Shown here: in pieces, positions 45,398-54,228 of the stretch
Layout of the letters: each line of letters starts with the position of its first letter
Numbering within the stretch: position 1 is the first letter of the stretch
Source: AWTP1-13 sp963840075
GTDB lineage: Bacteria > Pseudomonadota > Alphaproteobacteria > Rhizobiales > Hyphomicrobiaceae
NCBI GenBank assembly: GCA_963840075.1
Contig: CAWIXS010000025.1
Location: 62,001 to 126,000, forward strand
Direction of reading: 5' to 3'
Length of the DNA stretch: 64,000 bases
The notes under the pieces: generated by a model
Told to the model about the DNA's origin: nothing
Database searches by the model: none
What the model saw: the letters and a program-made list of their open reading frames with translations, nothing else
Program-made: the position numbers and the translations under genes

Positions 45398-46582
45398 CTA
45401 TTGCATCCTGACTGTGCTTCCGTCCTTCAGTGCCTGGGATGGATAAACGACCACGGTCTCGCCGGGGCGCAGGCCCTCCGCGACGGCTGCGAGGCGGCCC
45501 GATCGGCGCGAGACCTTGACCTCTCTGAGGCGCGCGCGCCCGCCTTCGAGAACGAATGCCTGCCAGGCGTCGCCGCGCCGAAATAGCGCCCCGATGGGCA
45601 CCACGGTCGCTTTCTCCATCTCGTCGGCGACAATCTTGACGTCCATGCGGTAGCCGTCGCCAAGGGTCGTCCACGCCTCGCGCGGCGAGACGATATCGAT
45701 GACGACCCAGACGCGCTGCTCCTCGACGCCCAGCGCCGAGATCTTGGTGAATCCCGACGGCTCGACGCGGCGCACGCGGCCGTCGAGCGGCGTTGCGCCA
45801 CCCCAGCGCTCCAGGGACACCTTGGCTCCCTCCCGGACGAGGGCGGCGTCTGTGGTCAACAGGTCGACGATCACCTCAAGGTCGGCCGGATCGCCCAGCT
45901 CGAGCAACGGGGCACCAAGCGAGACCACCGACTCGCTCTCCTGGATGACCTTCAGAACACGACCATCGATAGGGGAGGACACGGGAAACCGCTCGGTTCC
46001 TTCGTTCTCGCCGCTGAGCTTCAACGCGGTTCGGGCCTGATCGAGGGCGTGCTCGGCGGCATGATGACGAAGCTCGGCCGCAGCGACGTCCCGCTCGGCG
46101 GCTTGGAATGTGAACGTATCGCGTTCGAGCTGCGCGGCGGTCGCCACATCCCGGGCCCTCAGCTGCTTGGTGCGATCCAGGTCGGATCGGGCACGGGCGA
46201 AAAGGACCTTGGCCCGCTCGTGGAGAGCTCTAGCCTCCTCCAGGGTGGCCTCAGCTGCCCCGACCCGCTCCCCAAGCTCCTGGCGCACACGCGGGTCGAG
46301 GAGGGGCGAGACATTGGGGGTGATCGTCGCAACGCTCTGCCCTTTCTTCACGATGTCCCCGGCGCGCAGCGTGGAGCGCGGCACGCGGCCGGCCAATGGG
46401 GCCGACACCACGAAGCGGTTGCGCACTCTGGTGCGGCCGTCCTCCTCCACAATCATGGTGAAGGGCTGCTCCGTGACCGGCGCAACCTCGACGAGGATGG
46501 GGCGCGGCTGGAGCAGCCAGTAGGCAGTGAGAAGGGCCAGCGCAAGCAGGCCCACAATAATCAAGTGACGGCGCTGGAGCAT
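45398..46582 (-). CDS. HlyD/RND-type periplasmic adaptor of ABC exporter
   Basis: A 394-residue membrane-fusion protein: N-terminal anchor (LIIVGLLALALLTAYWLL), first lipoyl half (VVSAPLAGRVPRSTLRAGDI, VKKGQSVATI), a long coiled-coil hairpin rich in Ala, Glu and Arg, second half VSSPIDGRVLKVIQESESVV and a beta-barrel. It starts two bases after the FtsX-type permease stop and probably bridges that transporter to an outer-membrane channel not in this window. I prefer ATG 46582 to the TTG six bases upstream. Confidence 0.88.
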   Translation of the reverse strand: MLQRRHLIIVGLLALALLTAYWLLQPRPILVEVAPVTEQPFTMIVEEDGRTRVRNRFVVSAPLAGRVPRSTLRAGDIVKKGQSVATITPNVSPLLDPRVRQELGERVGAAEATLEEARALHERAKVLFARARSDLDRTKQLRARDVATAAQLERDTFTFQAAERDVAAAELRHHAAEHALDQARTALKLSGENEGTERFPVSSPIDGRVLKVIQESESVVSLGAPLLELGDPADLEVIVDLLTTDAALVREGAKVSLERWGGATPLDGRVRRVEPSGFTKISALGVEEQRVWVVIDIVSPREAWTTLGDGYRMDVKIVADEMEKATVVPIGALFRRGDAWQAFVLEGGRARLREVKVSRRSGRLAAVAEGLRPGETVVVYPSQALKDGSTVRMQ

Positions 46583-46584
46583 CG

Positions 46585-48951
46585 TCAATCCCGCGTTTTC
46601 AGCACGGAGACAAGATCGAGCGTGTCGATCCGGCGCCGCACCACAAATGCGCTTCCGGCTGCGGCTGCAAGGACGACGCAGGCCGCGATCGCGTAGCTGG
46701 CAGGCTCTATCACGACCGGCACCTGGAAGGATTCCTGCAGGCGCAAGGACATGATCATCCCAATCAGGCCGTAGCCGGCGACGAGACCGATCGGGATCGC
46801 CACGATCAGCTCGAACGCCAGCTCGCTGAGCAGGATGGTCGAGACCTCCGCGCGGGTAAAGCCGAGGATGCGCAGGCTGGCAAGCTCCCAGGCGCGCTCC
46901 TGGAACGCGACGCGGGCGCTGTTGTAGACGACCCCGAGCGCGATCAGGAGGCCGAAGCCGGCCAGAATCACGGCACCGACCACGAGCATGCCGGCAATCG
47001 TCTCATCGAACAGGGTGAGCCACAGCGCCTTGACGGAGCTGGCCTCGACTTTCGGCATCTCCTGGATGCGGGGCCAGACCAGGTGCGACTGGCGCACGTC
47101 GATTTTCAGCGCCGCGGCGTTCACGACGTCGCCCTCGCGCAGCAGCCGGTTCAGAGTCGCGATGTCCATGGTTGCCGAGAACCCGAGAATGTCCTCGGAA
47201 AGCCTGACAACGGGCAGGTGCAGGACCGGACGCTTGGCCTCCTGAACCTCGACGGTCACGCTGTCTCCAATGCGAAGACCAAGGCGCTCGGCGAGCGGGC
47301 GGCTGAGCATCAGCCCGTCGAGCGGCACCGCGATGGGGGCCAGCGCGGGGTCCCTCAACACCTTGAGCTCCGACTGGCGCGAGAGCCCTGCGAGCGAGGT
47401 GCGGTAGGTGCGGTGTCCGGCGACGAGGCGCACCGGCACAATTCGTTGTCCCTCCGCCAGCAGCACCCCGGGCACGGACTGCAGCTCGTAGAGCGCGCGC
47501 GCCGGGACCGGACCGGAGAACGTGACGAAGGCATCGCCGCGCTCGATGCGGCTGAAGGCGACGTCGATCATGTGGGCAATGGCATCGAACCAGAACAGGC
47601 CGAACAGGACCAGCGGCACCGCCATGGCGATGCCGGATATGGTGAGAAGCGTGCGGACCGGTCGGCCGACAACGGTGCGCAGCGCCATCAGGTAGGGCAT
47701 CGGAATGCCGCGCTCGGACATCACCGCGATATGCCGGGCCAGCGCCGTGACCACCGGCACTTGCGGCCGCATGGCCTCGGCCGGGGGAAGCCTGGCAATG
47801 CGGTAGACGGCTGTTGCCGCTGCAGCGTTGGCGACCAGGATGCTCGCAAGCCCGGCGAGGACGGCGATCCAGGGCTCCAGGTGCGCCTCCAGCACCGGGA
47901 AGCGGAAGAAAGCGCGGTAGGTGTCGATCACGAGCACCGCGAGCCATCCCCCGAGCAGCAGGCCGAGGCCGGCACCGATCGCGGCGATGACCGTCACGAG
48001 CTTGAAGTAGTGCACGGCGATGGCAAGATTGGAAAAGCCCAGGGCCTTGAGCGAGGCGATCTGCTCGCGCTGCGCCTCAACCAGCCTGCCGAGCACGACG
48101 TGCAGCAGGAACGCCGCGATGCCGAAGAAGACCGCGGGCATGACGATGCTCATCGTCTCCTGCTCGGCCAGCTCGTCCTCCAGGAGGCGGTTCGAGGGAA
48201 GCTCGCGGCGCTCGTAGGCGCCGGTGCCGCCGTACGGCGTCAGGAGCCGATCGAGCTCCTCGATGGTCGCCGCCTTCGCCGCTCCGGGCGCCAGCGTCAT
48301 GACGACATCGTTGAATGCACCCCGCATGTCGAACGCGCCGCCAACCGCATCCTCGCTGGCCCACAGCACGACGAAATTGCGATCGTCCGGCAGCGGCAAG
48401 GCGGAGCGGGTTGCGAATACGAACTCGGGCGACAGCGCGACGCCGACGACGCGGAAGGCCTGGAGCCGCCCATTGAGAATGACATCGACCGTATCACCCG
48501 GACGTACGGTGCGCGCCTGCGCGTAGGCGGCATTGATGATGATCTCGTCGGGACGCGCGGGATCGATCCAGCGCCCCTCGATGAGATAGAGCCGGTTCAG
48601 CAGTGGCTGGCCGGAGGCGGGGATCGAGATGATGCGGCCCGAGATGGGAAGCTCGGAATCCTCGCGCATGACCCGCACGGCCTGGGCGATACGCGCCTCC
48701 GCAACGCCGACGCCGTCGATCTCGCGGACGCGGTCCACGAGTGCGAGCGGTGCTCGTTTCAGGCTGGCAAACAGATCGGCAAAGCGCTCGTTGCGATAGT
48801 GCGCGTCCATCGCACCCACCAGGGCGAGATAGTTGGACACCGACATGACGAGCACGGCGACGCCGGCCGCAATCAGCAGCGCGATGCTCAGGACCTGCGT
48901 GCGCATGGCCCACAGGTCGCGCGCCAGCTTGATGTCGAGGACGTTCACCAC
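46585..48951 (-). CDS. ABC transporter permease with two FtsX domains
   Basis: A 788-residue permease. An N-terminal helix (RTQVLSIALLIAAGVAVLVM), a large periplasmic MacB-like domain, then a three-helix FtsX block (AFLLHVVLGRLVEAQREQIA, SLKALGFSNLAI), a repeat of the same architecture, and a last FtsX block ending RRRIDTLDLVSVLK. This is the type that works with a LolD/MacB-like ATPase and HlyD-like adaptor, and the three genes overlap or abut here in that order, so they form one tripartite exporter operon. The substrate is unknown. Confidence 0.9.
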   Translation of the reverse strand: MVNVLDIKLARDLWAMRTQVLSIALLIAAGVAVLVMSVSNYLALVGAMDAHYRNERFADLFASLKRAPLALVDRVREIDGVGVAEARIAQAVRVMREDSELPISGRIISIPASGQPLLNRLYLIEGRWIDPARPDEIIINAAYAQARTVRPGDTVDVILNGRLQAFRVVGVALSPEFVFATRSALPLPDDRNFVVLWASEDAVGGAFDMRGAFNDVVMTLAPGAAKAATIEELDRLLTPYGGTGAYERRELPSNRLLEDELAEQETMSIVMPAVFFGIAAFLLHVVLGRLVEAQREQIASLKALGFSNLAIAVHYFKLVTVIAAIGAGLGLLLGGWLAVLVIDTYRAFFRFPVLEAHLEPWIAVLAGLASILVANAAAATAVYRIARLPPAEAMRPQVPVVTALARHIAVMSERGIPMPYLMALRTVVGRPVRTLLTISGIAMAVPLVLFGLFWFDAIAHMIDVAFSRIERGDAFVTFSGPVPARALYELQSVPGVLLAEGQRIVPVRLVAGHRTYRTSLAGLSRQSELKVLRDPALAPIAVPLDGLMLSRPLAERLGLRIGDSVTVEVQEAKRPVLHLPVVRLSEDILGFSATMDIATLNRLLREGDVVNAAALKIDVRQSHLVWPRIQEMPKVEASSVKALWLTLFDETIAGMLVVGAVILAGFGLLIALGVVYNSARVAFQERAWELASLRILGFTRAEVSTILLSELAFELIVAIPIGLVAGYGLIGMIMSLRLQESFQVPVVIEPASYAIAACVVLAAAAGSAFVVRRRIDTLDLVSVLKTRD

Positions 48952-49667
48952 GTCACATCCTCGGCGCGCATCGGTGTTGGGTTCACCTCCTCGCGGGCAA
49001 TGCGGCCGCCGCTCAGTCGCAGGATGCGGGTGGCCATCGCGGCGATGGCGGAGTTGTGCGTTATGACGACGGTGGTCGTGCCCAGCTCGGTGTTGACCTT
49101 GGCGATCGCCGCCAGAACGAGGCGTCCGGTGTCGGCATCGAGCGCGCCGGTCGGCTCGTCGCAGAGCAGGATGTCCGGGCGCTTGACGATGGCGCGGGCA
49201 ACGGCGACCCGTTGCTGCTCGCCGCCCGACAGCTGCGACGGAAAGTGGTCGAGACGGTGCGACAGCCCGACCAGCTCCAGGGCCTCCTCCGGCCGCATCG
49301 GGTCGGCGGCGATCTGGGCGACGAGCCGCACGTTCTCGCGCACCGTCAGGTTGGGGATCAGGTTGTAGAACTGGAACACGAAGCCGACATGCTCGCGCCG
49401 GTACGCTGTGAGCTGCTCATCGCTGGCTCCGGTGAGCTCGTGGTCACGCCACCTGGCGGTTCCCGAAGTGGGCGCGTCGAGCCCCCCGAGAATGTTGAGC
49501 AGCGTCGACTTGCCCGACCCCGACGGGCCCAGCAGCACAAGAAATTCCCCCTGCCGGATCTCCAAGCTGATGTCCCTCAGGGCGAACACCCGCGCCTCGC
49601 CGCTGCCGTAGGTTTTCGACAACCCCCGCGCGATGAAGACTGGGCCTTCTATGGAATACGGCGGCAT
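48945..49667 (-). CDS. ABC transporter ATP-binding protein (LolD/MacB-type)
   Basis: A 240-residue ATPase: Walker A LLGPSGSGKSTLLNILGG, Q-loop FVFQFYNLIPNLTVREN, signature LSGGEQQRVAVARA, Walker B ILLCDEPTGALD and the H-loop VVITHNSAIA. The segment LDAPTSGTARW and overall length match the LolD/MacB/FtsE subgroup. Its stop overlaps the permease start by seven bases. It is the first gene of the exporter operon and faces away from the universal-stress gene, with about 180 bases between them. Confidence 0.92.
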   Translation of the reverse strand: MPPYSIEGPVFIARGLSKTYGSGEARVFALRDISLEIRQGEFLVLLGPSGSGKSTLLNILGGLDAPTSGTARWRDHELTGASDEQLTAYRREHVGFVFQFYNLIPNLTVRENVRLVAQIAADPMRPEEALELVGLSHRLDHFPSQLSGGEQQRVAVARAIVKRPDILLCDEPTGALDADTGRLVLAAIAKVNTELGTTTVVITHNSAIAAMATRILRLSGGRIAREEVNPTPMRAEDVTW

Positions 49668-49779
49668 GGAAGGAGGCGGCGCTCGATTGGCGTTTCGGTG
49701 AGCTCACGTCGCACCCTGGTAACATGAGATGATCGTGCGGCCAGCGGCCCACTGTTGCTGTCGCGGTTGCGCTTAGACT

Positions 49780-49793
49780 TTGATCCTGGTCAA
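49780..49793 (+). promoter_or_regulatory. FNR/FixK-type binding site upstream of UspA gene
   Basis: TTGATCCTGGTCAA is a perfect match to the FNR/FixK/Dnr half-sites TTGA-N6-TCAA. It lies 54 bases before ATG 49847 (78 before 49871) in an intergenic region, a workable distance for class I or II activation. UspA genes are often controlled by FixK/FNR-type regulators under low oxygen in related bacteria. Confidence 0.7.
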
Positions 49794-49846
49794 ATCCAAA
49801 GCGCTGTCCGAGCAGCAATGCAAAGGCGTAGCGAGAGAGCATTTCA

Positions 49847-50308
49847 ATGGAGCCTCCCTCGGTTTCCCATATGTACAAGCACATCCTGATCGCCACCGAT
49901 GGATCGGAGCTTGCCGGCAAAGCCGTGGCGGACGGCCTGGCGCTCGCCAAGGCGCTTGGCGCAAGAGTGACGGTCGTAAGGGTGACGGACATCTTCCCGA
50001 CCGGGCCTTACAGCCCAATCCCGTTTCCCGCGACGATTGAGAGCTACGAGGCGGCAGCTGCAGAAGGCGCCGCCAAGACACTTGCATCGGTGGCAGAGGA
50101 GGCGGCGCAGATGGGGGTCAGCTGCCGGACCGTGCATGTCGAGGATCAAACACCGGCCGAGGGGATTATCGCCACAACAGCGGCCGAGGGCTGCGACCTG
50201 GTGGTGATGGCATCGCATGGACGGCGCGGCGTCTCGCGCCTGCTCCTGGGAAGCCAGGCCCAGAAGGTCGTCGCGCTCAGCCCGGTTTCGGTCCTCGTCT
50301 GCCGTTGA
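49847..50308 (+). CDS. UspA-family universal stress protein
   Basis: A single Usp domain of 145-153 residues: MYKHILIATDGSELAGKAVA with the ATP-binding Asp, ..EGCDLVVMASHGRRGVSRLL and GSQAQKVVALSPVSVLVCR, whose G-x2-G-x9-G(S/T) nucleotide motif is recognisable. Either ATG 49847 (preceded by GAGAG) or 49871 can be the start. An FNR/FixK-type box upstream suggests induction at low oxygen, and the VIT-family gene follows after about 40 bases in the same direction. Confidence 0.9.
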   Translation: MEPPSVSHMYKHILIATDGSELAGKAVADGLALAKALGARVTVVRVTDIFPTGPYSPIPFPATIESYEAAAAEGAAKTLASVAEEAAQMGVSCRTVHVEDQTPAEGIIATTAAEGCDLVVMASHGRRGVSRLLLGSQAQKVVALSPVSVLVCR

Positions 50309-50346
50309 TCAGCTCGCTCACGGTCGCAGCAGCGAATACGAAGGTC

Positions 50347-51048
50347 ATGCCCATGCGCCCATTCCATCGCGAGACGCATCTCATCGAGCGGATCGGCTGG
50401 CTGCGGGCCGCAGTGCTCGGAGCCAACGATGGCCTGATCTCGACCGCGAGCCTGATCGTCGGCGTCGCCGCCGCCTCGCCTTCGCGCAAGGAGGTGCTGG
50501 TGGCCGGCATTGCCGGGCTGGTCGCCGGGGCCATGTCGATGGCCGCTGGCGAGTACGTCTCGGTGAGCTCGCAGGCCGACACCGAGAAGGCCGATCTTGC
50601 GCGCGAGCGCCGTGAGCTCGCGGAGCAGCCCGAGGCCGAGCTCAACGAGCTGACGCAGATCTACGTCGGTCGTGGCGTCGAGCCGGACCTCGCGCGCCAG
50701 GTGGCGCAGCAAATGACGACGGCGGATGCATTCGCCGCCCATGCCCGCGACGAGCTGGGCCTGGCCCCTCACGTGATCGCGCGCCCTGTGCAGGCGGCGC
50801 TGACCTCGGCGGCGACGTTCGCCATCGGTGCGGCGTTTCCCCTGCTGATCGCCATGCTGGCACCTGCGCGCGGACTGACGTGGACGGTGTCGCTCGCCTG
50901 CCTGATCGGGCTTGCCGCTCTCGGCGCCATCGGCGCCCGGGTGGGCGGCTCGGATGTCGTCCGGGCCACCTTGCGCGTCACATTCTGGGGGGCCGTCGCC
51001 ATGGCGGCCACAGCGTTGATCGGCGCACTCATCGGCCGGGCGGTCTGA
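50347..51048 (+). CDS. VIT1/CCC1-family membrane transporter (iron/manganese)
   Basis: A 233-residue protein of the vacuolar iron transporter family: HLIERIGWLRAAVLGANDGL, STASLIVGVAAA, AGAMSMAAGEYVSVSSQADT, a polar helical insert (ERRELAEQPEAELNELTQIY) and three C-terminal helices. The conserved Asp/Glu of GANDG and MAAGEY are present. It likely moves Fe2+ or Mn2+ across the inner membrane. AAGG precedes the ATG at 50353 by eight bases, so either 50347 or 50353 may start the protein. It probably shares the UspA transcript. Confidence 0.88.
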   Translation: MPMRPFHRETHLIERIGWLRAAVLGANDGLISTASLIVGVAAASPSRKEVLVAGIAGLVAGAMSMAAGEYVSVSSQADTEKADLARERRELAEQPEAELNELTQIYVGRGVEPDLARQVAQQMTTADAFAAHARDELGLAPHVIARPVQAALTSAATFAIGAAFPLLIAMLAPARGLTWTVSLACLIGLAALGAIGARVGGSDVVRATLRVTFWGAVAMAATALIGALIGRAV

Positions 51049-51265
51049 TCATCCTGCCGCGCTCTATGGAAGCTGTCTGCTTGGGAAAGCGAACGGTGAT
51101 CCGGACGCCTCCCAGTGGGCTTTGGCTCAAGGCTACGCTGCCCCCATGAAGGGCCGCCAAGTCTTGCACTATGGCAAGGCCGATGCCGGTCCCTGGCACG
51201 GTCCTGTCGAGCCGCGTGCCGCGCGCCATGACCTCCTCCATCTGGTCCGCTGAGCTCGCCGACGT
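51029..51265 (-). pseudogene. sensor histidine kinase, C-terminal ATPase fragment
   Basis: About 70 residues from the end of a HATPase_c domain: QMEEVMARGTRLDRTVPGTG, then IGLAIVQDLAALHGGSVALS, with the G2 box GTGIGLAIV intact. The sensor, dimerisation and N-box regions are gone. It follows the response-regulator fragment on the same strand without a gap, so a single deletion seems to have removed the regulator's last codons and most of the kinase. Confidence 0.75.
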
Positions 51266-51655
51266 GGTAGACCGTAACCGCGGCGCGTCTTGACGGCGTC
51301 AGCGCCGAGCTTGCGCCTGAGGCGTGCGATCAGCACCTCGATGGCATTGCTGTCGCGCTCGAAATCCTGCCCGTAGACATGCTCGGTAAGCTCGATCTGC
51401 GACACGGCCCGGCCTGCGTGCTGCATCAGGTACTGGAGCAGGCGATATTCGAGTCGCGACAGCTCAACCGGGAGTCCTGGCTTGCTGACGCGGCTGTGGC
51501 GGGTATCAAGCACCAGGTCCCCGACAGCGAGCACGGCGCTGGCATGCTTCGTCTGTCGGCGCAGGAGGGCGCGCACGCGCGCGAGCAGCTCCTCCATGCG
51601 GAATGGCTTCGTCAGGTAGTCGTCGGCGCCGATGTCGATGGCCTCGACCTTCTCC
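51265..51655 (-). pseudogene. OmpR-family response regulator, truncated at both ends
   Basis: The remaining part begins late in the receiver domain (VEAIDIGADDYLTKPFRMEE, with the conserved Lys) and includes the winged-helix effector domain (ELSRLEYRLLQYLMQHAGRA, SNAIEVLIARLRRKLGADAV). The first 75 or so residues, with the phosphoacceptor Asp, are missing at the breakpoint near 51655. After KTRRGYG the normal end is lost into the kinase fragment. Confidence 0.8.
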
Positions 51656-51784
51656 GACTTCCTCACCGACGGCGTCGACGGCTACCTGTTCGGCGATCTC
51701 GACAACGACGGCTGGATCGACTCCGGCATGGAGCTCCTGGACCTCGGCATCCTCTCGGATTTCAGATATTCGGACATCATCTGA
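51656..51784 (+). pseudogene. C-terminal fragment of an Asp/Gly-rich protein
   Basis: Forty-two codons with an acidic, Gly-rich character (DGVDGYLFGDLDNDGWIDSG, MELLDLGILSDF) ending at a normal stop followed by a strong terminator. DxDNDG is like a calcium-binding loop of exported repeat proteins, but the parent family cannot be named. The 5' end is lost at the breakpoint shared with the response-regulator fragment. Confidence 0.5.
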
Positions 51785-51804
51785 CACCGCACGGTCTCTT
51801 GTCG

Positions 51805-51833
51805 AAAGGGCGGCGCCCGGGCGCCGCCCTTTT
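51805..51833 (+). terminator. strong Rho-independent terminator
   Basis: GGGCGGCGCCC and GGGCGCCGCCC form a perfect stem (51808-51829) flanked by AAA and TTTT. It ends the Asp/Gly-rich gene fragment and isolates the next operon. Confidence 0.85.
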
Positions 51834-51987
51834 CATGGGTGCCGGGCCTCCCGCGTGCGTAGAGGCCCTTGTGAACGCTGCCGAGTGGGGGCAAGGTCTC
51901 GGCCAGCCGCCAACGTCCGCATCGGGCCGTGTGAGAAGCCCGCAAGACAAACAGAACGGCGATCGTTCACCGGGAGGAGGACAGCGA

Positions 51988-53250
51988 ATGAACCGACAAA
52001 GATCGACGTCGATCGTGCGGCGCGGGCTTGCCGCCGCACTGGGCCTTGCCATACTGGGGGCCGGGGCGCTCATCGTTGGCGAAAGCGCCCTCGCGCAGCA
52101 GCCCAAGACCGTGAAGATCGCGGTGATTGTGCCGCTGTCGGGCGCGTGGGCGCGCCAGGGCCAGCTCGTCAAGATGGGCGCCGAGACGGCGGTGGCGGAG
52201 ATCAACGCCGCCGGCGGCATCAAGGCGCTGGGCGGCGCGAAGCTCCAGCTCGTGGCGCTCGATGCCGGCGACTCCGCGGAGAAGGCCAAGAATGCGGCGC
52301 AGCGGCTGGTCGCCCAGGAGCCCGACGTGGTCGGGGGCATGGGCGCCTGGCTCAGCAGCTTCACGCTGGCCGTCACCGAGGTGACGGAGCGGGCGGAGCT
52401 GCCCTGGTTCACGCTGTCCTACGCCGACAGCATCACCGACCGCGGCTTCAAGTACGTGTTCCAGACCTCGCCCACCGGGGGCACGCAGTCCCTGCAGGCC
52501 ATGCCGACCATTGTCGAGATCGGCAAGAGCGCGACCGGCGCGGCGCCGAAGACCGCCGGCGTGGTCGGCGACAACACGGCCTCGCCGATCAGCTTCCTGA
52601 AGCCGATGCGGGAGGGCGGGCTCGCCAGGCTCGGCATGAAGGTGGTGGTGGACGAGACCTTCACGCCGCCCCTGTCGGATGCCACGCCGCTGGTGCAGAA
52701 GATCCGCTCGGCGCGGCCGGAGTTCCTGGTGTTCGTGACGACGACGATCTCCGACATCAAGGTGAGCCTGGAGAAGCTCAACGAGTTCCGGCTCGCCAAG
52801 GGGGTGATCCCGATCGTTGCCAACGGCGCGCACATGGGGGCTCCGGAGGTGCTCAAGAACGTGCCGGCCGACCTGATCGAAGGGGTGATGTTCATCGTCG
52901 CCAACTGGCAGCTCAAGGGGCACGAGAACATCAACGCGATGTTCACCAAGGCGACCGGCGAGCCGTGGATCACCCAGGACGGCCTCGCCGGCTACGGCCA
53001 TGTCTGGATTCTCAAGGAGGCGCTGGAGCGCGCGGGCGCCGCCGACAAGGCCAAGGTGGCGGCAGAGGTGCGCAAGCTCGACCTCAAGGAGGGCCCCGCG
53101 GCGGTCGCCTTCCCGGGCGGCGTGAAGTTCGATGCAAAGGGCCGCCGCGTCGGCGCGCAGGTGGTGATCGCGCAGTGGCAGGGTGGCCGGCCGCTCTCGG
53201 TCTTTCCGCTCGACCGGGCGCTGGCAAAGCCGATCTGGCCGAAAAAGTAA
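51988..53250 (+). CDS. amino-acid/amide-type ABC transporter substrate-binding protein
   Basis: A 420-residue type-I periplasmic binding protein: signal peptide ending at ESALAQ, then KTVKIAVIVPLSGAWARQGQ, GGIKALGGAKLQLVALDAGD, VGGMGAWLSSFTLAVTEVTE and a C-terminal VVIAQWQGGRPLSVFP. It belongs to the LivJ/AmiC-like group; the ligand cannot be read from sequence. GGGAGGAGG lies seven bases before ATG 51988. No permease genes adjoin; downstream genes are dehydrogenases. Confidence 0.9.
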   Translation: MNRQRSTSIVRRGLAAALGLAILGAGALIVGESALAQQPKTVKIAVIVPLSGAWARQGQLVKMGAETAVAEINAAGGIKALGGAKLQLVALDAGDSAEKAKNAAQRLVAQEPDVVGGMGAWLSSFTLAVTEVTERAELPWFTLSYADSITDRGFKYVFQTSPTGGTQSLQAMPTIVEIGKSATGAAPKTAGVVGDNTASPISFLKPMREGGLARLGMKVVVDETFTPPLSDATPLVQKIRSARPEFLVFVTTTISDIKVSLEKLNEFRLAKGVIPIVANGAHMGAPEVLKNVPADLIEGVMFIVANWQLKGHENINAMFTKATGEPWITQDGLAGYGHVWILKEALERAGAADKAKVAAEVRKLDLKEGPAAVAFPGGVKFDAKGRRVGAQVVIAQWQGGRPLSVFPLDRALAKPIWPKK

Positions 53251-53254
53251 GGCA

Positions 53255-53282
53255 GGTGTCAGGCCCTTGCGGGTCTGACACC
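53255..53282. repeat. palindromic intergenic repeat, copy 1
   Basis: GGTGTCAGGCCC, centre TTGC, GGGTCTGACACC: one of three copies in the window of a GGTGTCAGACCC-type palindrome (others at 60404 and 60456). It sits between two same-strand genes. Confidence 0.75.
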
Positions 53283-53307
53283 GTTTCATGGCTGGAAGGG
53301 TCTGGAG

Positions 53308-54228
53308 ATGGCAGGACTGGGCAAGGTTGGCTTCATCGGATGCGGCGCCATGGGCGGACCGATGGCCGAACGGCTCATCGACGCGGGCGCGGAGGTGCGC
53401 GTCTACGATCCCAATCCGGCCGCGACGGCGCCACTGGTTGCGCGCGGAGCGAAGCTGGCGGCCTCGCCGCGCGATGCGGCCTCGGGCGTGCCGGTGGCCT
53501 TCGCGTGCCTGCCCTCGCCCGCCATCAGCCTCGAGGTGGCGCTGGGGCCCGACGGCATCGCGGGCAGCCCGAGGCTCCAGACCTGGGTGGAGATGTCCAC
53601 CATCGGCTCGGCGACGGTGCAGAGGATCGCGCGCGAGCTTGCGGCAGCCGGGATCGGCGTTCTCGACGCGCCGGTGAGCGGCGGGCCGCGCGGGGCGCGG
53701 GCGGGCACGCTGGCGACTATGATCGCGGGCGACCGGGCGGCGTTCGAGAGGACGCGTCCCCTCTTCGACGCGATCGCGCGCAGCGTCTTCTACGTCGGCG
53801 CGAAGCCGGGGCTCGGGCAGATCACCAAGCTCGCCAACAACATGATGTCGGCGGCCGGCATGGCCATTGCCTTCGAGGCGGCAGCCATGGCGGTCAAGGC
53901 GGGCGTCGACGCGCACACCCTTATCGACACGGTGAACGCCAGCACCGGCCGCAACACCGCCACGATGGAAAAGTTTCCCGCCTCCATCCTGCCCCGCACG
54001 TTCGACTACGGCGGCAAGGTCTCGATCATGTACAAGGACGTGGCGCTCTGCCTCGAGGAGGCGAAGGGGCTGGGCGTTCCCATGTGGATCGGATCGAACG
54101 TGGTGCAGATGTGGTTCCACGCCATGAGCGAGGGCCGCGGCGAGGACGACTACACCACGCTCCTCAAGACGATCGAGGGCTGGGCGGGCGTCACGGTCGG
54201 GGGCGACGGCGCGGCGGAGAAGGATTGA
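53308..54228 (+). CDS. NAD(P)-dependent beta-hydroxyacid dehydrogenase (HIBADH-like)
   Basis: A 306-residue dehydrogenase: Rossmann start VGFIGCGAMGGPMAERLIDA, substrate motif FLDAPVSGG-like VLDAPVSGGPRGARAGTLAT, catalytic-lysine helix GLGQITKLANNMMSAAGMAI and C-terminal LCLEEAKGLGVPMW. These are the 3-hydroxyisobutyrate dehydrogenase family motifs; related enzymes use tartronate semialdehyde or other beta-hydroxyacids. Its stop abuts the quinone-oxidoreductase start directly, so both are cotranscribed. Confidence 0.9.
   Translation: MAGLGKVGFIGCGAMGGPMAERLIDAGAEVRVYDPNPAATAPLVARGAKLAASPRDAASGVPVAFACLPSPAISLEVALGPDGIAGSPRLQTWVEMSTIGSATVQRIARELAAAGIGVLDAPVSGGPRGARAGTLATMIAGDRAAFERTRPLFDAIARSVFYVGAKPGLGQITKLANNMMSAAGMAIAFEAAAMAVKAGVDAHTLIDTVNASTGRNTATMEKFPASILPRTFDYGGKVSIMYKDVALCLEEAKGLGVPMWIGSNVVQMWFHAMSEGRGEDDYTTLLKTIEGWAGVTVGGDGAAEKD

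Noticed and set aside
41000..51784. A second copy of the tRNA-Lys 3' end marking the right border of an island
   Set aside because: No match to the T-arm/acceptor end was found by eye up to 51.8 kb, so an island border is not claimed as a feature.
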